In this document: positions 14,397 to 23,655 of the stretch, one piece after another
Numbering within the stretch: the first letter of the stretch is position 1
Layout of the letters: every line of letters starts with the position of its first letter
Assembly (NCBI GenBank): GCA_947631905.1
Contig: CANRND010000017.1
Coordinates: 1-49,293 of the forward strand
Origin: an uncultured Clostridia bacterium
GTDB taxonomy: Bacteria > Bacillota > Clostridia > Christensenellales > Borkfalkiaceae
DNA: 49,293 nt
Reading direction: 5' to 3'
The notes under the pieces: model-generated
The model's database searches: none
What the model was told of the DNA's origin: nothing
Seen by the model: only the letters and a program-made list of their open reading frames with translations
Made by a program: the position numbers and the translations under genes

Positions 14397-17300
14397 ACTT
14401 CTTTACCTTTGAAAATATCGGGGGAGACTATCCGCTTCTCGGCGCGAGCGTCGGGAACGGGTTGCCTACCGCCGCGTTCGGCGTTTCCGACGCGCAAAAA
14501 TATCTCATCGCTTCGCTGTTTTCCCGTCCCGTGGTCTATCTCGCGGCGGACGCGCTCACGGCAAAGCGCGCCTATGAGGCGATCTCCGCGCTTTCGGGCA
14601 AGAAGTGCGTGCTTTTGGGCGCGAAAGACGAGGTGCTGACTTACCGCAAAGCGGGGAGCAAAGACGCGCTTTTCCGCCGTATCAACGCCCTTTACGAATG
14701 GCAGAGCGGGGCGGAAGTTCTCGTGACGGACATTGAGGCCGCCATCCAGCTCATGCCGCGCCGCGTGGAATGCGTGCGCCTCGAAACGGGCAAGGAGACG
14801 GACCTTTCCGCATTGCTGGAAAAACTCGTCAAAATGGGCTATACCCGCGAGTACGAGGTGGAGGCAAAGGGGACGTTCGCCCTGCGCGGCGACATCCTCG
14901 ACATCTATCCCATCAACTGCGAACATCCCGCCCGCGTCGATTTTTTCGGAGACGAAGTGGAGGCGGTCAAGCCCTACGACGAGATCACGGCGGAGCGGCT
15001 CCCGCAGCTTTCTTCGCTTGAAATCGTGGCGGCGGCGGACGTTGTCCCGACAAAAGAAGATGAGCGCGAGATCGCTTCCGTCTTTTCCGCGGAGCTGAAA
15101 AAAGCGCCCTCGGCGGCGGCATATTCGCGCATGAGCGCCATTGCGGAGGAGATCCTTGCGGGCGGCTATACCGATTTCGTATTGCCTCTTTGCGAGAGCA
15201 GTTGTGATCTCTTCTCCCTCATCGGCGAGGACGCGGTTCTGATCTTTGACGAATGCAAGCTCATCCGCGACAAGCTCGACGGGCTTTACAAAGAGCATGA
15301 GGAGCGTTTTGCCCGCCTTTACGAGGGCGGAGAAGTCATGCGCTTCTCCCGCAACCAGTACGTCGCGCAGGAGGATTTTCTCTCCAACGTAAGCAATTAC
15401 CGCGATCTTGCGTTGCAGACGTTTACGGGGCAGACTTTTTTCTTCGAGCCGCTCAAAATTTTCAACTTCAAGTCTGCGCCCGTGCGCAAATATCTCAATT
15501 CTTTTCCCGAACTTTTGCTCGACCTGACCGCGTGGCGCAGGACGGGCTACCGCGTCATGCTCTGGTGCGGCGGCGCGGAGCGCGCGGAAAAGCTCAAACA
15601 AGAGCTTTCCGAAAACGGCTGTCCCGTATCTCCGCTCCCCGAGACGCTTGATCGCTTTTCGGGGGTTGCCGTTCTCGGCGGGAACCTGCAAGACGGATTT
15701 TTGTTGCACGAGTGCAAGCTCGCCGTCGTCGGAACGGGCGACCTGTTTCTCAAAACGCCCAAAGAAAGGCGGGTGAAAAAGCGCAGGGGCGATCTCTTCC
15801 TCGCGCCCGAGGTGGGGGACTTTGCCGTCCATGAGACCTACGGCGTGGGGCGCATCACGGGGACCAAAAAGATCGAAACGACCGACGGGACCAAAGAGTA
15901 TATCGCGCTCGAATACAAAGACGGCGATACTCTCTACGTCCCCGTCGAACAGATGGACGTTCTGTCCAAATACATGGGCGGAGACAACCCGTCTCTTTCC
16001 AAGATCGGGGGCGGGGAGTTCGAGCGGGTGAAAGCGCGGGTGCGCGCTTCCCTCAGAAAAATGGCGTTCGACCTCAAAGCGCTCTATGCCGAACGGCAGG
16101 AGCGAAAGGGTTACGTCTTCCCCGAATACAGGGAAGAGATGGAAGAGTTTGAGGCGGCTTTCCCCTACGAGGATACCCCCGACCAGACCGCTTCCACGGA
16201 CGAGATCAAGGCGGACATGTGTTCGGAGAAAGTGATGGACCGCTTGCTGTGCGGCGACGTGGGTTTCGGCAAAACGGAAGTCGCCCTCCGCGCCGCATAC
16301 CTGTGCATTCTCGACGGCAGGCAAGCCGCGCTGATGTGTCCTTCCACCGTGCTTTCGGAACAGCACTTGCGCACCGCCGAGGAGCGCATGAAAGGGTTTG
16401 GGGTGCGCGTCGCCTGTCTGAACCGCTTCCGCACTGAAAGGGAACAGACCGAGATCCTTTCCGCGCTGCAAAAAGGGGAGATCGATCTCATCATCGGGAC
16501 GCACAGGCTCCTCTCCAAAGACGTGAAATTCCATGATTTGGGGCTGTTGATTCTCGACGAAGAGCAGCGCTTCGGCGTGGAACACAAGGAGAAGATCAAA
16601 AACGTAAAGCGCGATGTGGACTGCCTCACCATGACGGCGACGCCCATCCCGCGCACTCTGCATTTGTCTCTTTCGGGCATCCGCGATATTTCCACCATAC
16701 AAACTCCGCCGCATGCGCGGCTCCCCGTGCAGACCTACGTTGCAGAGGAGACGGAGACGCTCATCCGCGACGCGTGCGTGCGGGAGATCGCCCGCGGGGG
16801 ACAGATCTTTCTGCTCTATAACCGCGTGGAGACCATTCATGCCTTCACAAAGCGCATGCAGGAGATCCTCCCCGAGGCGCGGATCACCGTCGCACACGGA
16901 AGAATGGACCGCGCTGCGCTCGAAAAAAACGTGTTCGGATTTTACCGCGGGGAGTACGACGTCCTCGTGACGACGACCATCATCGAAAACGGCGTAGACC
17001 TGCCGAACGCGAATACCCTTATCGTGATCGACGCCGACAGGCTCGGGGTCTCCCAGCTCTACCAGCTCCGCGGCAGGGTGGGCAGAAGTTCCCGTCTCGC
17101 CCATGCCTATTTCACCTATAAGCCCGAGCGGGTAATGAGCGCGAACGCCGCCGAGCGGCTCAAAGCGCTCATGCAGTTCACCGAACTCGGAAGCGGGTTC
17201 AAGATCGCCATGCGCGATCTCGAGATCCGCGGCGCGGGGAACGTCCTCGGCGCGGAACAGCACGGGCATATGGACAAAGTGGGCTACGAACTGTATGCGA

Positions 17301-17782
17301 AGATCCTCAAAGAGGAACTCACGGGGGTGCGGCAGGACGCGGTGGACCTCGACATCAAGACTACGGCGTTCATCCCCGAAACTTACATCGAATCCAACGC
17401 GGGCAGGCTCGATTGCTATAAGCAGATTGCCGAGATCCGCAGTACGGAAGATTATAAGCGGGTCTGCCTCTCGATGGAGGAGACCTACGGGCCGCTCCCG
17501 CCCGAGACCCTCAACCTGCTCGTGATCGCGGTGTTGAAGAGCTATGCCGCCCGCTTCGGCGTGAAAAAGATCGCAGTCGGTCCCAAAGGCGGCACCCTCG
17601 AATTTGCCGAGCTGAAAGCGCTCGACGACGACAGGTTGCAGGCGGCAATGGAGAAATACCGCGGCGCGGTGGGGCTTGAAATGACCAGCGCGCCCGCGCT
17701 CCGCTTTCCTCCGCGGGCGGACGGCGGCAAAACGATGGTGCAAATGACGAAATTTCTGAAATTTGCTTCAACTTTTGCTTGA
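14393..17782 (+). CDS. mfd: Transcription-repair coupling factor Mfd
   Basis: This 1129-residue DNA translocase removes RNA polymerase stalled at lesions and recruits UvrA. Order: a UvrB-like N-terminal module (about residues 1-350), an RNA-polymerase-interacting domain near 480-545 (GDFAVHETYGVGRITG), the helicase motor with Walker A DVGFGKTE near residue 622, DEEQRFG as motif II, SATPIPRT-like TATPIPRTL, motif VI QLYQLRGRVGRS, and a C-terminal domain. All core motifs look intact. It begins inside the pth stop codon. There is no clear terminator before the next promoter at 17800. Confidence 0.97.
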   Translation: MNFFTFENIGGDYPLLGASVGNGLPTAAFGVSDAQKYLIASLFSRPVVYLAADALTAKRAYEAISALSGKKCVLLGAKDEVLTYRKAGSKDALFRRINALYEWQSGAEVLVTDIEAAIQLMPRRVECVRLETGKETDLSALLEKLVKMGYTREYEVEAKGTFALRGDILDIYPINCEHPARVDFFGDEVEAVKPYDEITAERLPQLSSLEIVAAADVVPTKEDEREIASVFSAELKKAPSAAAYSRMSAIAEEILAGGYTDFVLPLCESSCDLFSLIGEDAVLIFDECKLIRDKLDGLYKEHEERFARLYEGGEVMRFSRNQYVAQEDFLSNVSNYRDLALQTFTGQTFFFEPLKIFNFKSAPVRKYLNSFPELLLDLTAWRRTGYRVMLWCGGAERAEKLKQELSENGCPVSPLPETLDRFSGVAVLGGNLQDGFLLHECKLAVVGTGDLFLKTPKERRVKKRRGDLFLAPEVGDFAVHETYGVGRITGTKKIETTDGTKEYIALEYKDGDTLYVPVEQMDVLSKYMGGDNPSLSKIGGGEFERVKARVRASLRKMAFDLKALYAERQERKGYVFPEYREEMEEFEAAFPYEDTPDQTASTDEIKADMCSEKVMDRLLCGDVGFGKTEVALRAAYLCILDGRQAALMCPSTVLSEQHLRTAEERMKGFGVRVACLNRFRTEREQTEILSALQKGEIDLIIGTHRLLSKDVKFHDLGLLILDEEQRFGVEHKEKIKNVKRDVDCLTMTATPIPRTLHLSLSGIRDISTIQTPPHARLPVQTYVAEETETLIRDACVREIARGGQIFLLYNRVETIHAFTKRMQEILPEARITVAHGRMDRAALEKNVFGFYRGEYDVLVTTTIIENGVDLPNANTLIVIDADRLGVSQLYQLRGRVGRSSRLAHAYFTYKPERVMSANAAERLKALMQFTELGSGFKIAMRDLEIRGAGNVLGAEQHGHMDKVGYELYAKILKEELTGVRQDAVDLDIKTTAFIPETYIESNAGRLDCYKQIAEIRSTEDYKRVCLSMEETYGPLPPETLNLLVIAVLKSYAARFGVKKIAVGPKGGTLEFAELKALDDDRLQAAMEKYRGAVGLEMTSAPALRFPPRADGGKTMVQMTKFLKFASTFA

Positions 17783-17799
17783 TTTTCACCGAGAAATAA

Positions 17800-17828
17800 T
17801 TGCACTAATTTTGAAAATGCGTTATAAT
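17800..17828 (+). promoter_or_regulatory. Promoter of the lipoprotein-uppP operon
   Basis: TTGCAC (17800-17805), 17 bp, TATAAT (17823-17828); predicted start near 17835, with a leader of about 60 nt. Confidence 0.75.
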
Positions 17829-17895
17829 AGTTTGGAATGAGACGCGGAGACTTGTTTCCGCGGAATAAGAACAACGGTTCGGAGTGAAGAAATTT

Positions 17896-19974
17896 ATGAA
17901 ATTCAAAAAGACAAAGACAGCCGCGCTCGCGCTTGCGGCTCTCCTCGCGGCGGGGAGCTTTTCGGGTTGCGCGCTCGTAACAAACAACCTCAAAAAAGAT
18001 CTCCAACAAGTCGTGGCGACGGTCGACATCACGGACAGCGAAGATTACGCCTCTCTTAAAGGCACGATCACGTCGAGCGACGTATTGAAGCGCGACCTCG
18101 TGGCAAGTTACGCTAGCGTCGGCAGTACCTATGTAAATTCTTACGGTATGGCCGCCGCGGACGTGTATGAGATGCTGAAAAACCAGCTCGTCAACCGCCA
18201 GATCTATGTCCAATATGCGCAGGCGTACTTCCTCGATAACGACAGCTCGAAATCCAAAGCGGGGTGGGATAAGGCGATCGCCGACGCCGACAAGTCCCAG
18301 AAAGAAGTTGCCGCCGTCAAATATTTCCTCGACGACGATGAATTTGCGCTGGCGGAATACAACGTCAAGACAAGCCTTAACGCCACCCTCGACTCGCAGG
18401 AACTCGAATACATCGAGGCCGAAGAGGATACTCACGACCACGACACCGCGCGCACCACGCCCACGGGCATCGATACGGTGAGCGAGGACTTCTACGACAC
18501 AGCGTACAAGGTTTACACGGGTTACAACCATGCTTCCGACTGTGGGACCTATGAGGCGCAGGACGGCTCTACGACCACGACGAGACTGAAAGCGTATAAG
18601 ACTCTTCTTTCCAATTTGAATTACTACGGACTCATTTCGAGAGGGGAAGAGGACACCAGCGACATTACCAAACTGAGCTACTACAACAGCGAACTCAAAT
18701 CCCAGTGCGAGACGCAACTCATCAACAAGCTCGGAGATGTGTTCGAAGAGCAGGCAAAAGAAAAGGTTACGAAAGAATGGGTCGAGACGAAATATCAAAC
18801 CACGCTCGCATCCCAGAAAGAACAGTTCGGCGCGTCCGATAAGTCCGCGCTCGAAAGCGCGCTCGACGGCGTGAGCGATTCGAGCTTCGTTCTTTACGCT
18901 CCCGCGGGGTACGGGTTCGTCATCAACATCTTGCTTCCTTTCAGCGCCCAACAGACGCAGGAACTCAACGATTCCGAAGCGGACTTCGGCGACGTTAAGG
19001 GGAACAAATTCGTAAAACGCGCGTCCCTGCTCGAAGGTCTTACCGCAACCGACCAGCGCAACACGTGGTTCACGGGGCATGACGACTATTCTTACGAAGC
19101 CGTCGCGGAGGACAATGCATATACTGCGGGGAAAGCGGACAGAAAGTATCTCTTCTTCGAGGACAGCATGAAGAAGACGGAGGGGACGGACGGCGTTCCC
19201 GCCCAATACGAAAAGATCCCCAACTATCTCGGACAGTACACCTATAACGGCAAGGTCGTGACCAAAGAGGACGAAGACGGCGATAAGGAATATATCTTCC
19301 AGCCCGAAAAGATCTCGGTCGACGGCTTCCTCGGCGAGATGAAGAGTTATCTTTCTCATGCGGGATTGAACGTTGCAAACGAAGAATATCCCAACGGGCA
19401 AGAGGACGCTTATTTCGGCAGAGCGCGTACCGCATATTATAAAGAGGACGGCAAGGTAGACTATCCGAAGTTCCTGTATTACAAGGCGAATATCTCCGAA
19501 CTCGCGGACTTCGACGCGAACGAAATCTTCCATGAGGGTTCGTCCGAAAATATCGCGTTCTCCGTCATCAACGAGCTTTCTTTCGCATACAATACCGATA
19601 CGGCGGGTCTCAACAGCTATCTCGGATATGCCGTCTCTCCCGATAATACCGACTTTGTAAAGGAATTTGAGTTTGCGGCGCAGGAAGCAGTCCGCGGCGG
19701 CGCAGGCACCATCACGGTGGCGCCCTCCGACTACGGCTGGCACATCATGTATTGCACGTTCGCTTATTCCGCAGACAAGACCGAACCTTATACGTTTAAT
19801 TGGGACGAGATCGAAGTGGAGGGCACTTTCTCCAACCTCTATTACGAGGCGCTTACGGCGGAGAATTTCTCCTCCTATTCGAGCGAGATCCAGACGACGG
19901 TACTCAACAAGTACAACAACGATACTTGCGTTACTGTCTATGAGGAACGCTATAAGGATCTCTACGAGGCTTAA
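17896..19974 (+). CDS. Large lipoprotein, candidate SurA/PrsA-like foldase
   Basis: This lipoprotein of about 692 residues has a signal peptide and lipobox FSGCA, so it is expected to be acylated and anchored outside the membrane. The body is rich in charged residues with a predicted helical N-terminal region. Two blocks resemble the end of parvulin PPIase domains: YGFVINILLP near residue 340 and SDYGWHIMYCTF near residue 617. I therefore favour an extracytoplasmic folding role of the PrsA/SurA kind, at moderate confidence. ATG 17896 is used, with GGAG 11 nt upstream; an in-frame GTG at 17884 would add four residues. It is followed by uppP after 24 nt. Confidence 0.72.
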   Translation: MKFKKTKTAALALAALLAAGSFSGCALVTNNLKKDLQQVVATVDITDSEDYASLKGTITSSDVLKRDLVASYASVGSTYVNSYGMAAADVYEMLKNQLVNRQIYVQYAQAYFLDNDSSKSKAGWDKAIADADKSQKEVAAVKYFLDDDEFALAEYNVKTSLNATLDSQELEYIEAEEDTHDHDTARTTPTGIDTVSEDFYDTAYKVYTGYNHASDCGTYEAQDGSTTTTRLKAYKTLLSNLNYYGLISRGEEDTSDITKLSYYNSELKSQCETQLINKLGDVFEEQAKEKVTKEWVETKYQTTLASQKEQFGASDKSALESALDGVSDSSFVLYAPAGYGFVINILLPFSAQQTQELNDSEADFGDVKGNKFVKRASLLEGLTATDQRNTWFTGHDDYSYEAVAEDNAYTAGKADRKYLFFEDSMKKTEGTDGVPAQYEKIPNYLGQYTYNGKVVTKEDEDGDKEYIFQPEKISVDGFLGEMKSYLSHAGLNVANEEYPNGQEDAYFGRARTAYYKEDGKVDYPKFLYYKANISELADFDANEIFHEGSSENIAFSVINELSFAYNTDTAGLNSYLGYAVSPDNTDFVKEFEFAAQEAVRGGAGTITVAPSDYGWHIMYCTFAYSADKTEPYTFNWDEIEVEGTFSNLYYEALTAENFSSYSSEIQTTVLNKYNNDTCVTVYEERYKDLYEA

Positions 19975-19998
19975 AACCAACCCGCCTAAGGAGCGGAA

Positions 19999-20823
19999 AT
20001 GAATTATTTTGAGGCGATTTGGAAATCGATCATACTCGGAACGGTGCAGGGACTCACGGAGTTCCTGCCCGTTTCTTCAAGCGGACATTTATCCCTGCTG
20101 CAACGGGTATTGCACTATAATGTCGGCGGCGGCAGTATGACGTTCGTCAACGTAATGCTCCATATCGGCACTTTGCTCCCTGTGGTGTGGGTGTTCCGCA
20201 AAGACATTCTCGCGCTGTTCAAAAAGCCGTTCAAAACGCTCCTGATGCTCATCGTTGCCACCATCCCTGCGGGGGTCGTCGGGCTGCTGTTCAACAGCAA
20301 GATCGACGCGCTGTTCGCGGGGGACCGCGGGGTAGGATACCTCTCGCTTTGCTTCGCTTTGACCGCACTATTACTCCTCGTGACGGAATACGTTGCGTGT
20401 AGGCGGAAGCGGGTTTCTCCGCTCGGCTGGAAGCACTCCGTTACGATGGGGTGCATGCAGGCGGTGGCGCTCTTCCCCGGTATTTCGAGGAGCGGTTCCA
20501 CGATTTTTGCGGGAACGGTGAGCGGCGCGGACCGCGGCGACGTTGCAAAATTTTCCTTTTTGATGAGCATTCCCGTGATTTTGGGGAGCGTCGCCGTGGA
20601 GCTGAAAGACGTTATTTTCCCCGACGAGGGCATGGCGGTCGCTATGGGGGGCGCGGAGATCGTCGGTATGATCTTCGGCGTTGTCTTTGCGGCGGTCGCG
20701 GGATTTTTTGCCGTGAAAGTGATGCTGAAAGTCATCAAAAAAGCCGACTACAAATGGTTTTCCCTCTATCTGGTGATGCTTTCGCTCGCCGGGATGTGGC
20801 TCGACATCGCAGGAGTTCTTTAA
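19999..20823 (+). CDS. uppP: Undecaprenyl-diphosphatase UppP (BacA type)
   Basis: This 274-residue integral membrane enzyme dephosphorylates undecaprenyl diphosphate to regenerate the lipid carrier for peptidoglycan. Signature motifs are intact: LTEFLPVSSSGHLSLLQ near the N-terminus and GISRSGSTIFAG near residue 158. About eight membrane segments are visible and the length is typical. AAGGAG precedes the ATG. It is co-transcribed with the preceding lipoprotein; both act at the cell envelope. The family also confers bacitracin resistance when abundant. Confidence 0.96.
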   Translation: MNYFEAIWKSIILGTVQGLTEFLPVSSSGHLSLLQRVLHYNVGGGSMTFVNVMLHIGTLLPVVWVFRKDILALFKKPFKTLLMLIVATIPAGVVGLLFNSKIDALFAGDRGVGYLSLCFALTALLLLVTEYVACRRKRVSPLGWKHSVTMGCMQAVALFPGISRSGSTIFAGTVSGADRGDVAKFSFLMSIPVILGSVAVELKDVIFPDEGMAVAMGGAEIVGMIFGVVFAAVAGFFAVKVMLKVIKKADYKWFSLYLVMLSLAGMWLDIAGVL

Positions 20824-20878
20824 TGGCCGCATAAATTTTTCCCTCCGAAGCAAAATAAGAGTATCGGAGGTAAAGATC

Positions 20879-21031
20879 ATGAGATTGAACTGCGGAGACG
20901 TTTGTCCCAAGACCGGTTCTTATAAGGTAGTCAACGAGGACGGCAAGGTCGTGAACACGATTTATGTCGGCGAGGGCGAAACCATGCCCCCCACGCAGTA
21001 TGCGGACTGCCACTATGAGTGGGACAACTGA
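20879..21031 (+). CDS. Small Cys-containing protein, 50 residues
   Basis: This 50-residue protein has a strong ribosome-binding site (CGGAGG at 20865-20870) 8 nt before the ATG. It begins MRLNCGDVCPKTGSY and ends TQYADCHYEWDN. Cys5, Cys9 and the Cys-His pair near the C-terminus could bind a metal as a small zinc knuckle; that is inference. It resembles short YjzC-like proteins of Bacillota in length and in the pattern CPKTG..KVVNEDGKVV, but I am not certain of the family. It sits between uppP and a terminator and may be expressed with uppP. Confidence 0.75.
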   Translation: MRLNCGDVCPKTGSYKVVNEDGKVVNTIYVGEGETMPPTQYADCHYEWDN

Positions 21032-21046
21032 ACAAACGACCGATAA

Positions 21047-21077
21047 AAAAAGAGCGGACCTTTCGGCCCGCTCTTTT
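21047..21077. terminator. Bidirectional terminator
   Basis: AAAGAGCGG (21049-21057) pairs with CCGCTCTTT (21068-21076), flanked by A and T runs. It separates the small gene (plus) from the aldo/keto reductase gene (minus). Confidence 0.88.
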
Positions 21078-21088
21078 CGCGTTTTCGT

Positions 21089-22114
21089 TTATGCCTTGTA
21101 AATTTCTTCGATTTTGAATAGCTCCTCCTCCGTGAAAGAGGGGTTTATGCGGATGTTTTCCAAAATCTGTTTCGAGGAGGAAGCGCCGATAATGACGGAA
21201 GAGACCGCCTTATCTTTGAGGACCCACGAAAGGGCGAGTTCCGAAAGGGTCTGCCCGCGTTCCGCCGCAAATCTTCGGAGGGCGCTCAGCTTGTCCGACA
21301 CCGCCGCGAGCCGCTCTTCTTTCAGCGTCCCGCTCTTGCGGATGCGGCTGTCCTCGGGGATACCGTCTTTATATTTATCCGTCAACAGCCCCTGCGCGAG
21401 GGGAGAATAGACGATCAGCCCAAAGCCCTGTTGCAGGGCGTATTCTTTCAGGCCGTCCTCCTCTACGCGGCGGTCGAGCAGGTTGTAGCACACCTGGTTG
21501 AGAATAAACGGCGTCCTGAGTTCGCGGAAAACGTTCACCGCCGCTTCGGTCTGTTCGCGGTTGTAGTTGGAGATTCCCACATACAGCGCTTTGCCCTGCT
21601 CCACAAGGCGGTGGAGGGCATAGCAAGTCTCTTCGATCGGCGTATCGCGGGCGGGGCGGTGATGATAGAAGATATCCACGTAGTCGAGGCCCATGCGCGA
21701 AAGACTCTGGTCGAGCGACGCCACGAGATATTTCTTGCTCCCGCCGTCCCCGTAGGGGCCTTTCCACATGGGGAAGCCCGCTTTGGTGGAGATCACCATT
21801 TCGTCGCGGTATCCGCGGAAACTTTCGCGCAGAATTTTCCCGAAGTTTTCTTCCGCGGAGCCGCCGCGGGGACCGTAGTTGTTGGCGAGGTCGAAATGGG
21901 TGATCCCGCTGTCGAAAGCGGTAAAGATCATATCGCGCATTACCTCGAAATTGTCGAAAGTGCCGAAGTTCTGCCAAAGCCCGAGAGAAACTTCGGGCAG
22001 TTTCAGCCCGCTCTTGCCCGCATGGCGGTAGCGCATGGTTTCTTTTTTGTAGCGCAAAGGATCGGGGATCCGTTCCTTGTTTTTGAGTAAGGTTTTGAAT
22101 GTCGTTTCGTCCAT
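21089..22114 (-). CDS. Aldo/keto reductase, YghZ/Gpr type
   Basis: This 341-residue NADPH-dependent oxidoreductase has a TIM-barrel fold. The catalytic tetrad is recognisable: Asp and Tyr in FDLANNYGPRGGSAEENFG, Lys in ISTKAGF, and His in YHHRP. The insertion MWKGPYGDGGSKKYL after the Lys strand and the N-terminus RYRHAGKSGLKLPEVSLGLW are typical of the YghZ (L-glyceraldehyde-3-phosphate reductase) branch, which acts on reactive aldehydes such as methylglyoxal. It is monocistronic, with promoter 22137-22165, a GGAGG ribosome-binding site, and a shared terminator downstream. Confidence 0.92.
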   Translation of the reverse strand: MDETTFKTLLKNKERIPDPLRYKKETMRYRHAGKSGLKLPEVSLGLWQNFGTFDNFEVMRDMIFTAFDSGITHFDLANNYGPRGGSAEENFGKILRESFRGYRDEMVISTKAGFPMWKGPYGDGGSKKYLVASLDQSLSRMGLDYVDIFYHHRPARDTPIEETCYALHRLVEQGKALYVGISNYNREQTEAAVNVFRELRTPFILNQVCYNLLDRRVEEDGLKEYALQQGFGLIVYSPLAQGLLTDKYKDGIPEDSRIRKSGTLKEERLAAVSDKLSALRRFAAERGQTLSELALSWVLKDKAVSSVIIGASSSKQILENIRINPSFTEEELFKIEEIYKA

Positions 22115-22136
22115 ATGGCCCGCCTCCGTTTCTTAA

Positions 22137-22165
22137 AGTATAGCATAACGGCGGCGCGAACGCAA
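22137..22165 (-). promoter_or_regulatory. Promoter of the aldo/keto reductase gene
   Basis: On the minus strand TTGCGT (22165-22160), 17 bp, TATACT (22142-22137). The leader includes ACGGAGGCGG before the ATG. Confidence 0.7.
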
Positions 22166-22239
22166 GCGTTTGAAAAAATCCGTCACGCAATTTTCACCCG
22201 CGGCATATGCTGAAAAAAATCGGTTTTCGGGGGTGAAGA

Positions 22240-22731
22240 ATGGTAGGGGAACAAAAATATCCGTCATTGGAGGAAATCGGGGAGGACTTTGCCGCGCTTC
22301 GGTTGCTCTCTCCCGCCTATGCGGGCAGAGACGGGGAACTCACGGCTGTTTTGCAATACGTCTATCAATCGGTCATCTTTTCGGAAGAGGGAAGAGGGGA
22401 GTTTGCCCGAGCGCTCATTGAGATCGCCGTAAACGAAATGCACCACCTCGAAGTTCTCGCCACCATGATCGCAAAGCTCGGTGCGCCTCCCGTGTTTACC
22501 GCATGCCCGCCCTATCCCGTGGGATATTATTCCGCCGCCTGCGTCAATTATACGAAAAATCCCCGCCAGATGATCTGTGCGGACATCTGTGCGGAGGAAA
22601 ACGCGATCTCCTGCTATGAAACCATTCTCTGCCGCATCAAAAACGCTGCCGTCGCGGCGGTCGTTTCCCGCATTTTGGAGGACGAAAAGGAGCATCTGAA
22701 AAAATTCAACGCGCTTCTTGCAAAGCTGTAA
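22240..22731 (+). CDS. Ferritin-like diiron/dimanganese domain protein
   Basis: This 163-residue four-helix protein has the ferritin-like ligand pattern: Glu in GELTAVLQYVY, EMHHLE in helix 2, EENAISCYE in helix 3 and DEKEHLKKF in helix 4. It has the helical length of rubrerythrin/bacterioferritin-like or Mn-catalase-like proteins but lacks a rubredoxin domain. Relatives in spore-formers include coat-associated catalase-like proteins, so storage, peroxide removal and spore-coat roles are all possible. GGGGGTGAAG precedes the ATG. No clear sigma-A promoter is seen, which would fit control by another sigma factor. Confidence 0.78.
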   Translation: MVGEQKYPSLEEIGEDFAALRLLSPAYAGRDGELTAVLQYVYQSVIFSEEGRGEFARALIEIAVNEMHHLEVLATMIAKLGAPPVFTACPPYPVGYYSAACVNYTKNPRQMICADICAEENAISCYETILCRIKNAAVAAVVSRILEDEKEHLKKFNALLAKL

Positions 22732-22739
22732 GCGGGAAA

Positions 22740-22939
22740 ACGCCTTTACGTCGGGAAAGGCCCGCGTGATTTTCTTGATTATTTGCGCAAGCAAAACCGC
22801 GCTTTTGCGCCGCGCGACACAATTTGCCGCATACTTGCGGCTATTTGTTCAAGACAAGCGATTTTCGGAGAGAATGTGGTCAATAGAGGAAAGCAGTTCG
22901 CTCACGGTGGGCCTTTACGTAAGGAAAGGCCCACGTGAA
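22740..22939 (-). repeat. Stop-anchored structured element, copy R2
   Basis: Read on the minus strand, TTCACG starts at 22939. The 5' hairpin pairs CACGTGGGCCTTT with AAAGGCCCA-c-CGTG (22925-22937 and 22903-22916), with one bulged C. Then come a CTCTCCG-containing linker, P1 GCCGCA/TGCGGC (22826-22841), AAATTGTGTCGC, and P2 GCAAAA/TTTTGC (22791-22808). The start of a second 5'-type hairpin lies at about 22744-22772. The TAA of the DUF4130 gene (22917-22915) is inside the 5' hairpin of this copy. Confidence 0.75.
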
Positions 22940-23655
22940 CCAAATTCGGGCATAAACTTCCAATAGCGCACGGGCATATAGCCTTTCATCTGTTTGAGCC
23001 GCTCGCGCTGGGGAATATTTACGCTTCGGTAATACCGCCGCCAAAGCGCCTGCCAATCTTGTTCGTTTGCCGAAAGCGCGATCTCCGCCCGTTCGAGCGG
23101 GGCGCAAAAAACGTTTTCGCCGTCGTAGACCGCCGCTTTCTTCCGCTTTATGTCGTGCAGAACAAAGGGGAACGCGGGAAGCCGCGCGCGGAAATGCGGG
23201 ATGAGCAGATCGACAATGTCGTTGTCGGGCGAGAGGGGAGCGTAAAGGGCGCCGCTTTCGCATTCGAGAAAGCGCACAAAACCGTGCATATGGTGGATTT
23301 CGAGCGTGACCTTGCGCATGCACTCGGACGCTGCAAGCACCGCGTCCTCCGCGAGCATGTTCCGCACGGGCCGTTTCTGCGCGGCGAGGAGCTTGAAATA
23401 GCGGAAAGCGATCTGCTCTCGGTTGTTCATCCCGCTGCGGAGCAGTAAAAACAGGTCGTGCATGCAGTCCTTATCGAAAGAGAGCAAACGTTTCTCCGCC
23501 CGCGCCGCTTTCTTAGCGTCGGCGGCGATGAAAACCGTCTGTTGCCCCAGCGCAAGCTGCGTTTGCGACGAGGAGAGCAGGGCATGTTCGTCCGAATAGG
23601 CATAGAGGAACGCCGTGAGAAAACATTCCTTTGTTCCGTCCGTCAAATAGATCAT
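22915..23655 (-). CDS. DUF4130 / TIGR03915-type DNA metabolism protein
   Basis: This 246-residue protein is of the family found beside the radical SAM partner encoded just upstream. The C-terminal signature LWRRYYRSVNIPQRERLKQMKGYMPVRYWKFMPE is clear, as is the N-terminal DGTKECFLTAFLYAY. The family is predicted to act in DNA modification or repair with its radical SAM partner; the reaction is not established as far as I know. It starts at ATG 23655, overlapping the partner's stop by 4 nt (ATGA). Its last residues (GSRGPFLT) are encoded by the structured element R2, so the natural C-terminus may have ended near MPEF. Confidence 0.87.
   Translation of the reverse strand: MIYLTDGTKECFLTAFLYAYSDEHALLSSSQTQLALGQQTVFIAADAKKAARAEKRLLSFDKDCMHDLFLLLRSGMNNREQIAFRYFKLLAAQKRPVRNMLAEDAVLAASECMRKVTLEIHHMHGFVRFLECESGALYAPLSPDNDIVDLLIPHFRARLPAFPFVLHDIKRKKAAVYDGENVFCAPLERAEIALSANEQDWQALWRRYYRSVNIPQRERLKQMKGYMPVRYWKFMPEFGSRGPFLT

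Noticed and set aside
14294..19980. Very long open frames on the minus strand opposite mfd and the foldase-like lipoprotein
   Set aside because: They lie antisense to clear conserved genes, use codons shaped by the opposite strand, lack ribosome-binding sites and show no protein motifs. They are a by-product of high GC content.
22240..22731. Manganese catalase
   Set aside because: The ligand pattern fits the ferritin-like superfamily in general, but the protein is shorter than typical Mn-catalases and lacks enough distinguishing motifs, so only the superfamily is named.
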